Positions 1 through 8,727 are shown, counted from the first letter of the stretch. The stretch is 38,129 bases of DNA from Candidatus Eisenbacteria bacterium (GCA_018831195.1 JAHJDP010000022.1:1-38129), one strand, 5' to 3'. Notes: a model not told the origin generated them from the letters alone. Program-made: numbers and translations.

Positions 1-155
1 CCGTTGATCTTGAGTTCCACGAAGTAGACCCCGGCTGCGACTCGCTCACCGTCAGCGCCCAATCCGTTCCACCGAAACCGCTGGGGGCCACTCATCAACG
101 CTCCGTCGACCAGTCGAATGATCTGCCTGCCGCTAATGTCAGCGGATAAGAACTT
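1..155 (-). pseudogene. 5'-truncated FlgD-Ig-like C-terminal domain (gene remnant, runs off left edge)
   Basis: Reading the minus strand from 155 down to 1 gives about 51 codons that match the FlgD Ig-like / T9SS-like C-terminal module: DISGRQIIRLV, then a WNGLGADGERVAAG stretch, then VYFVELKING. These modules sit at the very end of secreted proteins in FCB-type bacteria and act as a sorting or anchoring tail. An in-frame TGA at 158-156 lies directly upstream, and no continuation is visible in any minus frame further right, so the rest of the gene, which should lie at higher coordinates, is missing. The 3' end is outside the window. The domain reading is confident. That it is a relic rather than a frameshifted gene is inferred. 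Confidence 0.6.
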
Positions 156-338
156 TCAAGAACCCCTTTGCCCCCGCCCACCCCCTCGCGGCTGCCACGA
201 TGATGATATCCGATCTCGAAAGTGCAGACAAGACGGCTCGGAAAGCCATGCCTGGCATCTCCAGGCCGTGAACTTCCACTCGGCGCGTCCTGTTTCGTCG
301 CCTTCCCGGGGAGTAGGCTCTCCACTCGATCTGCCTCG

Positions 339-560
339 TTGCTTAAGGACACGAACCGCCTGGGGGAGGCCGAGCCGCTCAGCAGACGTCAGCTGATCAT
401 CTTCATCCGTTTCGCAGCGAGCACGGGCCACGAACATCCCAACTTTCGGGTCGCCCTCTCCAACTACATCGAAGTGCTGAAGCAAATGGGAACAAGCGAG
501 TCCGAGATCGGTCGGAGAATCTCGACCCTCCTCAAGGAACACGACCTGGGAGGGGGGTGA
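339..560 (+). pseudogene. 5'-truncated TPR (kinesin-light-chain-like) protein tail
   Basis: The frame ending at the TGA at 558-560 carries a recognisable TPR-family tail from about 339: LLKDTNRLGEAEPLSRR, then TGHEHPNF, then a NYIEVLKQMG helix and SESEIGRRI. This matches the ends of TPR_10/TPR_12 (kinesin-light-chain-like) repeat proteins, where such a helix pair closes the last repeat. Upstream of about 339 the same frame loses all similarity, no further repeats are present, and no ribosome-binding site precedes a plausible start. What is left is probably one and a half repeats of a once larger protein. It could still be expressed as a short ORF from an ATG at 222, but nothing supports that. 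Confidence 0.5.
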
Positions 561-1111
561 CGCTGTCCGTCCCGAATAGTGTGCCACGAAGCCACTGAAA
601 GGAGGTCGGAAAGACCTACTGACAGAAGCCATGCTATATGGAGGATGGGGGAGGACTCCCCGCGACGGGTTGCAGGACCAGTTTTCAAACCGCCCAGCGC
701 TGCGTGGGGATAATATCCTAGGTAGTGAACGGTTCGGGAAAGGCCAGGAAGTCACCTGCTGCGATTACATATCGATCCTTCAGATTTCTGCGAGTGCCAT
801 AGAGATAGGCAGGTCCGCAATCATTGGCCGGATGGTATTAGGCTTCCAGCATGATCCTTCCACGACCCGATATGAGCGGCTGATTTTTATTCCCCACTTG
901 CGACTCGCACGAATCCGAATTCTTCGGACATGTACGAGGTCCGTTCACGGGAATCGCGGCCAATAAAAACCGGACTCTTCAATCAGGCTGACAGCGGCAC
1001 CATCCTTCCGGACGGACGCGTTCGGGGAGAACAGCCGCCAGGGGGATGGGTTCCGGGTCGGAGCAACCAGGCCGCAGGTTTCTTGAAAAATCGGGTATCC
1101 AACCCATGGGC
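561..1111. other. Non-coding stretch, no gene recognised
   Basis: Between the TPR relic and the methyltransferase stop codon no reading frame resembles a protein. A small perfect hairpin (AGGTC, loop GGAAA, GACCT) lies near 604-618. No tRNA-like or terminator-like structure with a T-run was seen. It looks like decayed DNA belonging to the same relic region as 1-560. Confidence 0.4.
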
Positions 1112-2437
1112 TTACCCAACCACTGACATCTCGGAGGCAGCCGAATCGCGTTTTGCGCGTAGAGCGAGGCTTTCATCGGACGTTGCCGCCCGGCCTATTT
1201 TCTCTGCGACCAAGACCAGATCGCCGCCGAGATATTTCAAGAACGGGACATGGCTGAAGAACCGCTCCTTGGCTCTAAACCGACAACGATTTCCCGTGAG
1301 AAGAAATTGCGGGAAAAAGAATTCGCGACTGACAAGCCGTTTGATCCGAACGCCCTTGTCCTTGACCAATCGTCGGTAATCCTGGATCGAAAAATCCCAA
1401 TGAAAGGTCGCGGCAGTATGCCAGGTGTTCTCATGGATCACTTTCTTTTGTAGAAGTCTATCGCTGAAGAAACTGCAGATCAGAATGATATTGTGAAACA
1501 GGTTGAGGTTTCTGAGCCGGTGGGCATTGGGACTTTGTATGACCAGGCAGCCGCCGGGCCGAAGAACCCTGAGAAATTCATCCATTGCCATTTCCGGGTC
1601 GCGCAAATGCTCCAATGTTTCCGTGCAGAAGAGAAAATCGACACTTTCAGCTCTAAGCGGGAGACAAACACCATCCGCCTGGAGCGCCGTCTGATCAGGG
1701 ATCCGTTCAATCATGCGTTTCAGAATGAGATGGCTTATGTCAATTCCGATAAATGTCTGGTCGCGGCCGATTCCAAACTCATAATAGGCGCGGCCGTCAT
1801 TGACGCCGACATCAACGACAACCCGGGGTGGCGTGGGATGTCCTTGATAGATCCGGAGAATATCCAGATAGCGTTCATTATCCTGATGATGAACGGACGC
1901 CTCAGAACCATTGGAGCCATCGCCGCAGCCCCATGCCAGTTTAACCCAATCTTCCATTGTGGGCTGCGACAGCCCTTGCCCCCTATATAGATCATCAATC
2001 GCCTGATGATCGGCCAATGAAAGGAGCGCCAGTGGATTTTTCCCGAAGGCCCGTAGGATCTTTGAGCGCCGGCTTCGATAAAAAAGCCAATCGGCGAATA
2101 AACCCAATAGAATAAACAAAGCACCCCATTTGAAATCGGTGATTAGACATATGACGAGGGCAAAATAGATGAGATAGAAAAACCGCGGCGCGGTGATGAA
2201 TCCGGTGTCCGCGGACCGGTTAAGGGTGATCGTTTGGAAGGCCTCCGACTTGCTTTTTATACGTATACCCGTTGGATCAATGGTTCGTCTGTCGGCCGGA
2301 TGACAAAGGCATGGGATATCGTCTTCAATGGAATAGGCGGCGAAACAACTTGTGCAATGCAGCTCGGCATCCTCCTGCTCCAAATCTCCCTTGCAGGATG
2401 GACATACAACGGCAGAGGGCCAATGTCTCTTCTGCAT
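1112..2437 (-). CDS. SAM-dependent methyltransferase with zinc ribbon and membrane hairpin
   Basis: 441 residues. The N-terminus has a Trm112-like zinc ribbon (C12-x2-C15 and C28-x2-C31). A hydrophobic stretch at about residues 86-128 could form two membrane helices. A class I methyltransferase (Methyltransf_11-like) follows from about 205: the SAM-binding motif I is the unusual DVGVNDG, then GIDIS, then LFCTETLEHLRDP and VLRPGG. The substrate is unknown; lipid, quinone or glycan precursors are possible for a membrane-tethered enzyme. The start ATG at 2437 has GGAG eight bases upstream, and a near-consensus promoter lies at 2497-2525. It is monocistronic and divergent from the subtilase. The membrane segments between ribbon and catalytic domain are not typical of ordinary methyltransferases. 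Confidence 0.8.
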   Translation of the reverse strand: MQKRHWPSAVVCPSCKGDLEQEDAELHCTSCFAAYSIEDDIPCLCHPADRRTIDPTGIRIKSKSEAFQTITLNRSADTGFITAPRFFYLIYFALVICLITDFKWGALFILLGLFADWLFYRSRRSKILRAFGKNPLALLSLADHQAIDDLYRGQGLSQPTMEDWVKLAWGCGDGSNGSEASVHHQDNERYLDILRIYQGHPTPPRVVVDVGVNDGRAYYEFGIGRDQTFIGIDISHLILKRMIERIPDQTALQADGVCLPLRAESVDFLFCTETLEHLRDPEMAMDEFLRVLRPGGCLVIQSPNAHRLRNLNLFHNIILICSFFSDRLLQKKVIHENTWHTAATFHWDFSIQDYRRLVKDKGVRIKRLVSREFFFPQFLLTGNRCRFRAKERFFSHVPFLKYLGGDLVLVAEKIGRAATSDESLALRAKRDSAASEMSVVG

Positions 2438-2496
2438 TGCCTACTCTCCGCAATTAAAGCGATGACACTATCGGAAATGGATCACTAGCGAGCATA

Positions 2497-2525
2497 ATTA
2501 TAATAAAGAATTGCTGAATCGTCAA
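2497..2525 (-). promoter_or_regulatory. Sigma70-like promoter for the methyltransferase gene
   Basis: On the minus strand TTGACG (2525-2520), a 17-base spacer and a perfect TATAAT (2502-2497) are followed by a leader of about 53 bases to the ATG at 2437. This is the best consensus promoter seen in the window. Confidence 0.6.
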
Positions 2526-2539
2526 GGGCGAGTGCCGGG

Positions 2540-2612
2540 CGCTCGGTGGAAGCCCTGCGGCTCAATTACAAAATCGCCGGCCGAGCGAGGGGGCGCAGCC
2601 CTGGGAGCCCCC
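2540..2612 (+). other. GC-rich nested inverted repeats upstream of the subtilase
   Basis: CGCTCGG (2540-2546) pairs with CCGAGCG (2581-2587). Inside, AGCC (2551-2554) pairs with GGCT (2559-2562). Next to it GGGGGC (2589-2594) pairs with GCCCCC (2607-2612). The block lies between the divergent methyltransferase promoter and the subtilase start at 2700, so it could be a structured leader of the subtilase mRNA or a terminator-like or repetitive relic. It resembles no riboswitch class I know. Confidence 0.35.
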
Positions 2613-2699
2613 CCCTATTCACCCAGCCGTAAATTTGCTATCCTTCTAAAAGACAAGAAGCTACACGCCTTTCGGTCAACTCAGGAGGAAAGGAACGCC

Positions 2700-5441
2700 A
2701 TGACGCAACGCCAGCCGATCTTTGCCACCCTCATCACCCTCGCCCTCCTGGCAATGATTCCGCCCCATTCCTTCGGTGCTGCCGCTGCACATCAGGCCAA
2801 GCCCCTGCTCGGTTACCAAACGCGCACAGAGAATGTTAACCCCAACAAGATCGCGCTTCGCTTCCATCCAGAGACTCAAGCGCGGGTGCGCTCCGGCCGG
2901 CTTGTCTCTCTTTGCGGCGCCGATCTGTCCGTGCTCGAGGAGATCCGCGGGAGCGTCCCGGGCGCGCAGTGGGAGCCCCGCTTCCCGCTCACCGAATCGG
3001 AGCTGGATGCCCTCCGCGCCAAGGGTGAATCAAGAACCCGCCAGAGTCTGCCGGATCTCAATCTATTCGGCCTCCTGACGCTGCCCCCGGCGATGAATGA
3101 TAAAGCGGCGCGGGAGAGGCTTGGAAGTATTCTTGAAAGCCTCAACGCGGTGTCACCCGTCGCGGAGGCCTGGGCTCTTCCTGAACCGGAGCTGGCGCAG
3201 ATTTTCACGACGGATCGTGAAACACCCGACTTCTCGGGTGCGCAGGGATATCTTTACGATCCCCCCGTCGGTGTCGCGGCGGACTCGGCCTGGACCTTCC
3301 CGGGTGGCAAGGGGGAAGGCGTGCGCATGGTCGATATTGAATTCGGTTGGCTCTTCACTCACGAGGATCTCAAGAATCCGTGGTTCACCGGCGGGGATCC
3401 GGCCGTTTCGGATCACGGGACAGCGGTGCTGGGAGAGATTGCAGGCCAGCACAACGGTTATGGTGTTAATGGGATTTCGCCCGAGGTGGAAATCGGCGGC
3501 TATCAGGTCGGCGATCTGGCCGCCGCCATTCTGGATCTGGCGACTATATTAGATCCCGGGAATGTTTATCTCATCGAAATCCAGGTGACAGGTCCCAACG
3601 ACGCCGCCTGGGTTCCCATGGAATGGATTCCCGATATCTTCGCCGCCATCCAGACAACCAGCGCTCTCGGCATCCTCTGCGTCGAAGCCGGCGCCAACGG
3701 CAGCCAGAACCTGGATGATCCGATCTACGGAGGTCTTTTTGACCGCCGCGTCCGTGACAGCGGGGCCATCCTTGTGGGGGCCGGCATCCCATCCTCATTG
3801 GCCGCGGAATCTTTCAGCAGCTATGGCAGCCGGTTAAGCCTCCAGGGTTGGGGATCCTCCATCACAACAACCGGATATGGCGACCTTCAGGGTGGAGACC
3901 CCGAAGTGCACTACACCTCCGGTTTCAATGGAACCTCGGGCGCTTCGCCCATCGTCGTCGGCTGCGTCGTTTCCCTTCAGGGACAGGCCCTCGACCTCTT
4001 CGGCCGCCCCCTCACACCCCGTTTGGCCGAGGAGATCCTGAGTGTGACGGGTTCTCCATGGACTGGCGACCGGCCGATCGGTGAACGCCCCAACCTGGCG
4101 GCCGCCCGGGAACGCCTCTTGATGAATTACGGCGTTGTTAACGTCACCGTCCGCGATGCTCAAACCCTGGATCCCATGCCGGACATGATTGTTGAAGTCG
4201 CGGAAACCGGAAGAATCAGCAAGACGGGTCCAACCGGAGAGGTTTCCCTGCAGTTGACGGCGGAGGATATGACCTTCCGCGTCACCGGCGACTTCTACTT
4301 TTTGGAGGAAGATTTCCCCTTCACGGTCGCCGCCGACGAGACGCTCAATGCTGTTCTCGATATAACCCCCGCACCCCTCAGCAACCTGGCCGGCTTTGTC
4401 ACCGATCCGGATGGGTCGCCCATTGAGGGCGCGCGCATCACCGTCTTGGGGACCCCGCTGGATAGTGTATGGACCGCCGCGGACGGAAGCTACCAGATGG
4501 ATGGCATCCCCCAGAACACCGGCTACACGGCGATTGTGGGGATGGCGCCGGGATATGCGGCAGCTTATACAATTTTTGACATCCTCCCTCCCGACACGTC
4601 GACGTGGGATCCTGTATTAGTAAAGGCGGAGAGTTTTGAAGAGGGCCCCGCCGGATTCACCGGGACGGGTGATTTTGAATTGGGATACCCGCAACCACCC
4701 TCGCCCCCACCCTTTTCAGGAGACAATGTCTGGGCCACGAACCTCGAGGGTTACTATAATGATCTGACGATATCCTACCTCACATCCCCGGTTTTCGATC
4801 TCACCGGCACAACCGAACTGACCCTGAGCTTCCATCATTGGTATTGGACGGAGACCGATGACGGCGGAAATGTTCAGGTTTGGGATCAGAACGAAGCGGA
4901 ATGGGTCGTGGTGGAGCCGATAGGCGGTTATCCCGACGACAGTATCATCACCATGTACTTTCAACCCGGATACAACGGGCGGCTGGATGATTGGGAGCCG
5001 GTGGTGATACCGCTCGATGCATTCGCGGGCGGCCCCTTCAAGTTCCGCTTCTTCTTCAGGGGCAATTACGTTGGCCACAAGGCCGGATGGTACCTGGATG
5101 ACATCGCCTTTGATATCGGCGGATACGGACCGGCCGCGGTCGATCCCACACTCTTCACCGCTGAAGGATTGCGCCTTCTCCCGGAACGCCCGAACCCTTC
5201 CAGCGATCTGAGCCACATTTGCTTTGCGCTTGCGAAACCGCAGCCTGTACAACTCAGAATCTTTGACATCTCCGGAAGTGTCATCCGCACGATATCCAGG
5301 GGCAGGCTCCCCTCAGGAAACCAAAGCATCGTCTGGGACGGCCGGGACGCCCGGGGGCATTGTGTGGCCAGCGGTCTCTATTTCTACGAATTGGCGGCCG
5401 GCGGGGAAAGCGGCAAGGGGAAACTCCTCAGACTCAAGTAG
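2700..5441 (+). CDS. Secreted subtilisin-like (S8) serine protease with CarboxypepD_reg and FlgD-like tail
   Basis: 913 residues from the ATG at 2700, which has AGGAGG eleven bases upstream and begins a signal peptide ending near SFGA. The frame is open further up only from a TTG without a ribosome-binding site. The S8 triad is visible: Asp in MVDIEFG (about residue 212), His in SDHGTAV (239) and Ser in GTSGASP (413), with the oxyanion Asn in AGANGSQ. After the protease come a CarboxypepD_reg-like beta-sandwich (about 561-637), a MAM/immune-inhibitor-like beta region rich in Trp and Tyr (about 645-820), and a FlgD-Ig-like end (WDGRDARG, then ASGLYFYEL, ending GKLLRLK). The tail fits export with surface anchoring or release through a T9SS-like route. 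It is probably an extracellular scavenging or processing protease; its substrate is unknown. Confidence 0.88.
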   Translation: MTQRQPIFATLITLALLAMIPPHSFGAAAAHQAKPLLGYQTRTENVNPNKIALRFHPETQARVRSGRLVSLCGADLSVLEEIRGSVPGAQWEPRFPLTESELDALRAKGESRTRQSLPDLNLFGLLTLPPAMNDKAARERLGSILESLNAVSPVAEAWALPEPELAQIFTTDRETPDFSGAQGYLYDPPVGVAADSAWTFPGGKGEGVRMVDIEFGWLFTHEDLKNPWFTGGDPAVSDHGTAVLGEIAGQHNGYGVNGISPEVEIGGYQVGDLAAAILDLATILDPGNVYLIEIQVTGPNDAAWVPMEWIPDIFAAIQTTSALGILCVEAGANGSQNLDDPIYGGLFDRRVRDSGAILVGAGIPSSLAAESFSSYGSRLSLQGWGSSITTTGYGDLQGGDPEVHYTSGFNGTSGASPIVVGCVVSLQGQALDLFGRPLTPRLAEEILSVTGSPWTGDRPIGERPNLAAARERLLMNYGVVNVTVRDAQTLDPMPDMIVEVAETGRISKTGPTGEVSLQLTAEDMTFRVTGDFYFLEEDFPFTVAADETLNAVLDITPAPLSNLAGFVTDPDGSPIEGARITVLGTPLDSVWTAADGSYQMDGIPQNTGYTAIVGMAPGYAAAYTIFDILPPDTSTWDPVLVKAESFEEGPAGFTGTGDFELGYPQPPSPPPFSGDNVWATNLEGYYNDLTISYLTSPVFDLTGTTELTLSFHHWYWTETDDGGNVQVWDQNEAEWVVVEPIGGYPDDSIITMYFQPGYNGRLDDWEPVVIPLDAFAGGPFKFRFFFRGNYVGHKAGWYLDDIAFDIGGYGPAAVDPTLFTAEGLRLLPERPNPSSDLSHICFALAKPQPVQLRIFDISGSVIRTISRGRLPSGNQSIVWDGRDARGHCVASGLYFYELAAGGESGKGKLLRLK

Positions 5442-5775
5442 ATTCTATAGATACAAGGTATTTAGCCGCCTCGACACTCACACCTCAAGGAATGAAACGG
5501 ATAAACCGATTTCTTTCTCTTCACAAAATCCTTAGTTGGCTCTATCCATGATTGCCGGAATGCAGAATTATACATGGGAGTCGTTGAAGCTCTCGGAGCG
5601 TCGCGTCACCACCGTACCATTCCAGGCGGGCAGCGACGCCCTCACCCAATACCAGCAGAAGCACCCCGCCGGCACGACCCAGTGAGTTGATCCGGGGAAG
5701 AGAATCCGGCGGGACGGACTTGGCATCCGCACCCGCCGGAATATCTGCTCACTGAATCGCTCGTGCTTTGAGTTT
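5442..5775. other. Convergent spacer between subtilase and M16 operon
   Basis: 334 bases with no convincing gene. It holds the strong hairpin at 5705-5740, a further upstream copy of one hairpin arm (CCCGCCGG at 5665-5672), a 45-codon plus-strand frame (5548-5685) without a ribosome-binding site, and an unbroken minus-strand frame over about 5740-5535 without a start. Both frames could be decayed coding sequence. Confidence 0.4.
5705..5740 (-). terminator. Strong hairpin downstream of the M16 operon
   Basis: TCCGGCGGG (5705-5713) pairs perfectly with CCCGCCGGA (5732-5740). Inside, CGGA pairs with TCCG around a seven-base loop. The hairpin starts 36 bases after the stop codon of the M16 operon and is followed on the minus strand by the pyrimidine-rich TTCTCTTCCCC rather than a clean T-run. 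It may act as a terminator or as a 3'-end stabiliser. Confidence 0.45.
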
Positions 5776-7191
5776 CTATTTATAATCCAACGCCATCGTT
5801 TCAAAATTCGCCAACACAACAATGGTGAACTTCTCTGGAGTAATGAGATCCTTCGCCGCCTGTTGCAGATCTTCACGCGTCATAGTCTGCATCTCTTCGA
5901 TCTCTTTCAGCCAGAATTCGTTCTCGAGACCATAGAACTGCTGCTCAAGGACAAGATGCGCCAGTTGATCATTTGATTGCAGCTGCAGGGGCATGTTCCC
6001 CGTGTAGTACATCTTCGCCCATTTCAATTCATCCGCCGTAACGCCCTTATCTTGCAGGAGTTTGATCTCTTTCAAAATTTCCCGAATGGCGACATTCATA
6101 CTGTCATTGATCGCCTGTGTGGAAGCGAAGAAATACCCTTTGTCCTTCCGCGGCCAGAAGTTTGAGTAGACGCCGTAGGTGAGACCCCGGTCTTCGCGTA
6201 GATTGGCCATCAGCCGGCTGCCGAATCCGGAACCGCCAAGAATATAATTCATCAATCTCGCCTTCGTATAATCGGGATGATTGCGGGCAAGGCCGATTTG
6301 ACCCATACGGATCGTCGCCTGCGTCACATCGCGCTGAATCGTCTCGACCTGCCATCTCGGTTCGGGCATCGGGGGCGGCGTCCGCGGCGGAATATCCCCG
6401 GACTTCCAGTCGCCGAAGGCGGATCGGAGCAGCCCAGCCATCTCTTTGGGATCGAATTGCCCCACGGCGGAGATGCTGATGTTATTCGGCACAAAATAGG
6501 TCGAATAAAAATCTCTTAGATCCTTGGGTGTCATGGCGGCCACCGATTCCTCCGTTCCCTGTTGGGGCCGGTAGTAGGGGTGCTCGCCATAGATCAGCCG
6601 GTAGAAGTCCTTGCGGACGACATCGACATAATTGTCTTTTAATTGTTCGAGATAGGCCGCCACTTCCGAGCGTTTCCGCTCCACCTCTTCATCCGCAAAG
6701 GTGGCATGATCCAGCACTTCCCGCAGCATCTCCAGCCCCTTCTCGGAATCCTTGGAAAGGATTGAAAGGGTCACGGTCGTGTAATCATAATCGGCGTTGA
6801 CGCTGAGATCGGCGCCCAAATTGTCAAGGGTATTAGCAAGCTCCTGCGCGGTATAGGAGGCCGTACCTCGATTTAACAACTCGCCGACGGCGAAACTCAA
6901 TCCCGCCTTGTCGGCCGGCTCATCCATTGTTCCCGCGACAATCATCGCCTCAAAGGTGACGATCGGAACCTCTCCTCTCGGAGCCAAATAAATCTTCATT
7001 CCATTGTCTAAGGCCGTCCCTTCCACGTCCAAGCTTCCGGCACGGTTTTTATCGGCCAGAACGCCGCTGGTGAGCGCCAACACCGTCACGGCGGCGAGAA
7101 ACAAACTCAATAGAATGGTTCCACGTTGTGCCTTCCGCATTACCGAACCCCCCTTCATCACAATTTGCTTGGCATGAGTCGCATTCATCAT
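5776..7191 (-). CDS. M16 family peptidase-like protein, inactive-type subunit
   Basis: 471 residues with a signal peptide (LLSLFLAAVTVLALTSGVLA, cleaved before DKN). It has the two-domain M16 (pitrilysin/MPP) fold, but the zinc motif HxxEH is replaced by FAVGE in the segment SFAVGELLNRGT, so this copy cannot bind zinc in the usual way. The C-terminal half keeps the substrate-binding R...Y pattern (GSRLMANLRED, then TYGVYS). The start ATG at 7191 overlaps the upstream stop by one base (TAATG) and has GGAGG seven bases upstream. A second ATG at 7140, with its own GGGGGG, begins right at the signal peptide and may be the true start. With its upstream partner it should form an active/inactive periplasmic heterodimer, as in bacterial M16B pairs. 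Confidence 0.88.
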   Translation of the reverse strand: MMNATHAKQIVMKGGSVMRKAQRGTILLSLFLAAVTVLALTSGVLADKNRAGSLDVEGTALDNGMKIYLAPRGEVPIVTFEAMIVAGTMDEPADKAGLSFAVGELLNRGTASYTAQELANTLDNLGADLSVNADYDYTTVTLSILSKDSEKGLEMLREVLDHATFADEEVERKRSEVAAYLEQLKDNYVDVVRKDFYRLIYGEHPYYRPQQGTEESVAAMTPKDLRDFYSTYFVPNNISISAVGQFDPKEMAGLLRSAFGDWKSGDIPPRTPPPMPEPRWQVETIQRDVTQATIRMGQIGLARNHPDYTKARLMNYILGGSGFGSRLMANLREDRGLTYGVYSNFWPRKDKGYFFASTQAINDSMNVAIREILKEIKLLQDKGVTADELKWAKMYYTGNMPLQLQSNDQLAHLVLEQQFYGLENEFWLKEIEEMQTMTREDLQQAAKDLITPEKFTIVVLANFETMALDYK

Positions 7192-8588
7192 TAATTCGCC
7201 TCCGCGACTTCCGGAGGCTCCGGAACCAGAATGCCCACCGTGCGATTCTTACTTGTAAATATTTCTCTTGCGACACGCTGAATATCTTCCGGCGTCACCT
7301 TGAGACAATCGTCGGCGAAACTTACCGCATGCTTCCAGGAGGTGCGGCTTTCCCAAGCGCCGAGACGGTAGCCGATTTCCTCATTCATCGCCTGCGAGAA
7401 CATCTCATCCGCCAGAAGTTGATTCTTCGCCTTCTGCAGCTCATCTTCCGGCACCGGGTTCTCTTTCAAATCCTCTAAGAGGACCAGGATTGAATCCCTG
7501 AGCGTCTCGGCGGTGGTGCCGGGCTGGCACATGGCCTGAATTGAGAAGGTCGAGGGATCGGTCCTAAAGTAGATTCCACCGCCGACGCCAAGCGCGAGTG
7601 GATTATCATAGACACATGCGCGGAAGGCCCGGCTTGATTCACCCGTGAACAGGAGATTTTCCATGACCTGGAGGACTTTTGTTTCATAGGTATCACATTT
7701 GGGCGCGTGGAAAGAAATGATCAGGCCGGGAAGCTGAGCCTCCTTGTTCACATAGACTATTTTTTCGCCCATCTGTTCGGGCTCGACGACATCGACCTTA
7801 TGGACCTCCGGCCCTCTCGGAACCTTGCCGAAGGTCTTTTTCGCCAGCTTCACCACCTCATCATGAGTCACATCACCGACGACGACCAAGGTCGCATTGT
7901 TCGGACGGTAGTAATTGTTATAATAATTCCGCACTTCATCCGACGTGATGGTCTCAAGCACCGACATCCACCCAAGGACCGGCCAGCGGTAAGAATGCGC
8001 TGAAAAGACACAGGCATTAACCTGCTCATTGAGACGGCCGAAGGGCGGATCTTCCAGTACCTGCCGGCGCTCATTGCGGATCACGCCCATCTCCGACTGA
8101 AACTCCTCTTCAGGGAAAATCGTACCCTGCATTCGATCCGCTTCCAACTCCATAGCGACTTCCAGGCGGTCACTGGCCAGATTTTCGTAGTAGCATGTGA
8201 AATCGTGGCTCGTGAAGGCATTATTTTCCATCCCATTCATTTGTACAATTTTATCAAAATCACCCGTGGGATGTTTCTCGGTGCCCTTGAACATCATATG
8301 CTCGAGAATATGAGACACCCCCGAGATATCCTGTGTCTCATTCCGGGAACCCACCTTATACCAAACCTGAATGGTCGCCGTGGGACTCGTGTGGTTCTCA
8401 ACCGTCAGAATCTTCAACCCGTTATCGAGCACCGATTCCTTGACCGTGTCGAAGGGGCCGGCTGACGAAACGGGACTCCATAGAAGCAGGATCACGAGAA
8501 TCGCCGCAACGAAACTCCATCCGATGGGGGAAAACTGCGTGATGAGAGTCGGGGAAGCATGACCCTCTCCATGTTTGGCAATCTGCAT
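7191..8588 (-). CDS. M16 family zinc metallopeptidase, catalytic subunit
   Basis: 465 residues from the ATG at 8588, preceded by AGGAGG; the frame is also open further up from a GTG without support. A single hydrophobic segment (about residues 24-42, FVAAILVILLLWSPVSSA) acts as a signal peptide. The inverted zinc motif HILEH is present at about residues 93-97, with the distal Glu in the MELEADRM region. The C-terminal M16_C domain follows. It is the first gene of a two-gene operon with the inactive-type partner, coupled by TAATG. The pair probably degrades or processes peptides in the periplasm. A good promoter lies at 8635-8663. Confidence 0.9.
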   Translation of the reverse strand: MQIAKHGEGHASPTLITQFSPIGWSFVAAILVILLLWSPVSSAGPFDTVKESVLDNGLKILTVENHTSPTATIQVWYKVGSRNETQDISGVSHILEHMMFKGTEKHPTGDFDKIVQMNGMENNAFTSHDFTCYYENLASDRLEVAMELEADRMQGTIFPEEEFQSEMGVIRNERRQVLEDPPFGRLNEQVNACVFSAHSYRWPVLGWMSVLETITSDEVRNYYNNYYRPNNATLVVVGDVTHDEVVKLAKKTFGKVPRGPEVHKVDVVEPEQMGEKIVYVNKEAQLPGLIISFHAPKCDTYETKVLQVMENLLFTGESSRAFRACVYDNPLALGVGGGIYFRTDPSTFSIQAMCQPGTTAETLRDSILVLLEDLKENPVPEDELQKAKNQLLADEMFSQAMNEEIGYRLGAWESRTSWKHAVSFADDCLKVTPEDIQRVAREIFTSKNRTVGILVPEPPEVAEAN

Positions 8589-8634
8589 ACTGAACCTCCT
8601 CACAAACTGTTTTTTTAAGTGGGCGCAACGGCTT

Positions 8635-8663
8635 AGTATATGCATCCCAGGGCCATCCGACAA
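8635..8663 (-). promoter_or_regulatory. Sigma70-like promoter for the M16 operon
   Basis: On the minus strand TTGTCG (8663-8658), a 17-base spacer and TATACT (8640-8635) precede a leader of about 40 bases to the ATG at 8588. Confidence 0.55.
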
Positions 8664-8698
8664 CAGGACCCTTTTAAACCCCACCGGCGGGAAGGGAA

Positions 8699-8727
8699 TT
8701 GACTTTTCCCGATACCGGGGCTAGCAG
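8699..8727 (+). promoter_or_regulatory. Possible promoter for the phosphodiesterase-TPR gene
   Basis: TTGACT (8699-8704), a 17-base spacer and TAGCAG (8722-8727). The -35 is good but the -10 matches only three of six positions. It lies 60 bases before the ATG at 8788, back to back with the M16 promoter. Confidence 0.3.

Noticed and set aside
156-755. Long minus-strand frame of 199 codons across the relic region
   Set aside because: It is antisense to the TPR tail, rich in Ser, Arg and Pro, and resembles no family; it looks like an open frame by chance.
5548-5685. Small plus-strand gene of 45 codons
   Set aside because: The peptide looks plausible, but there is no ribosome-binding site and no recognisable family; kept only as part of the spacer description.
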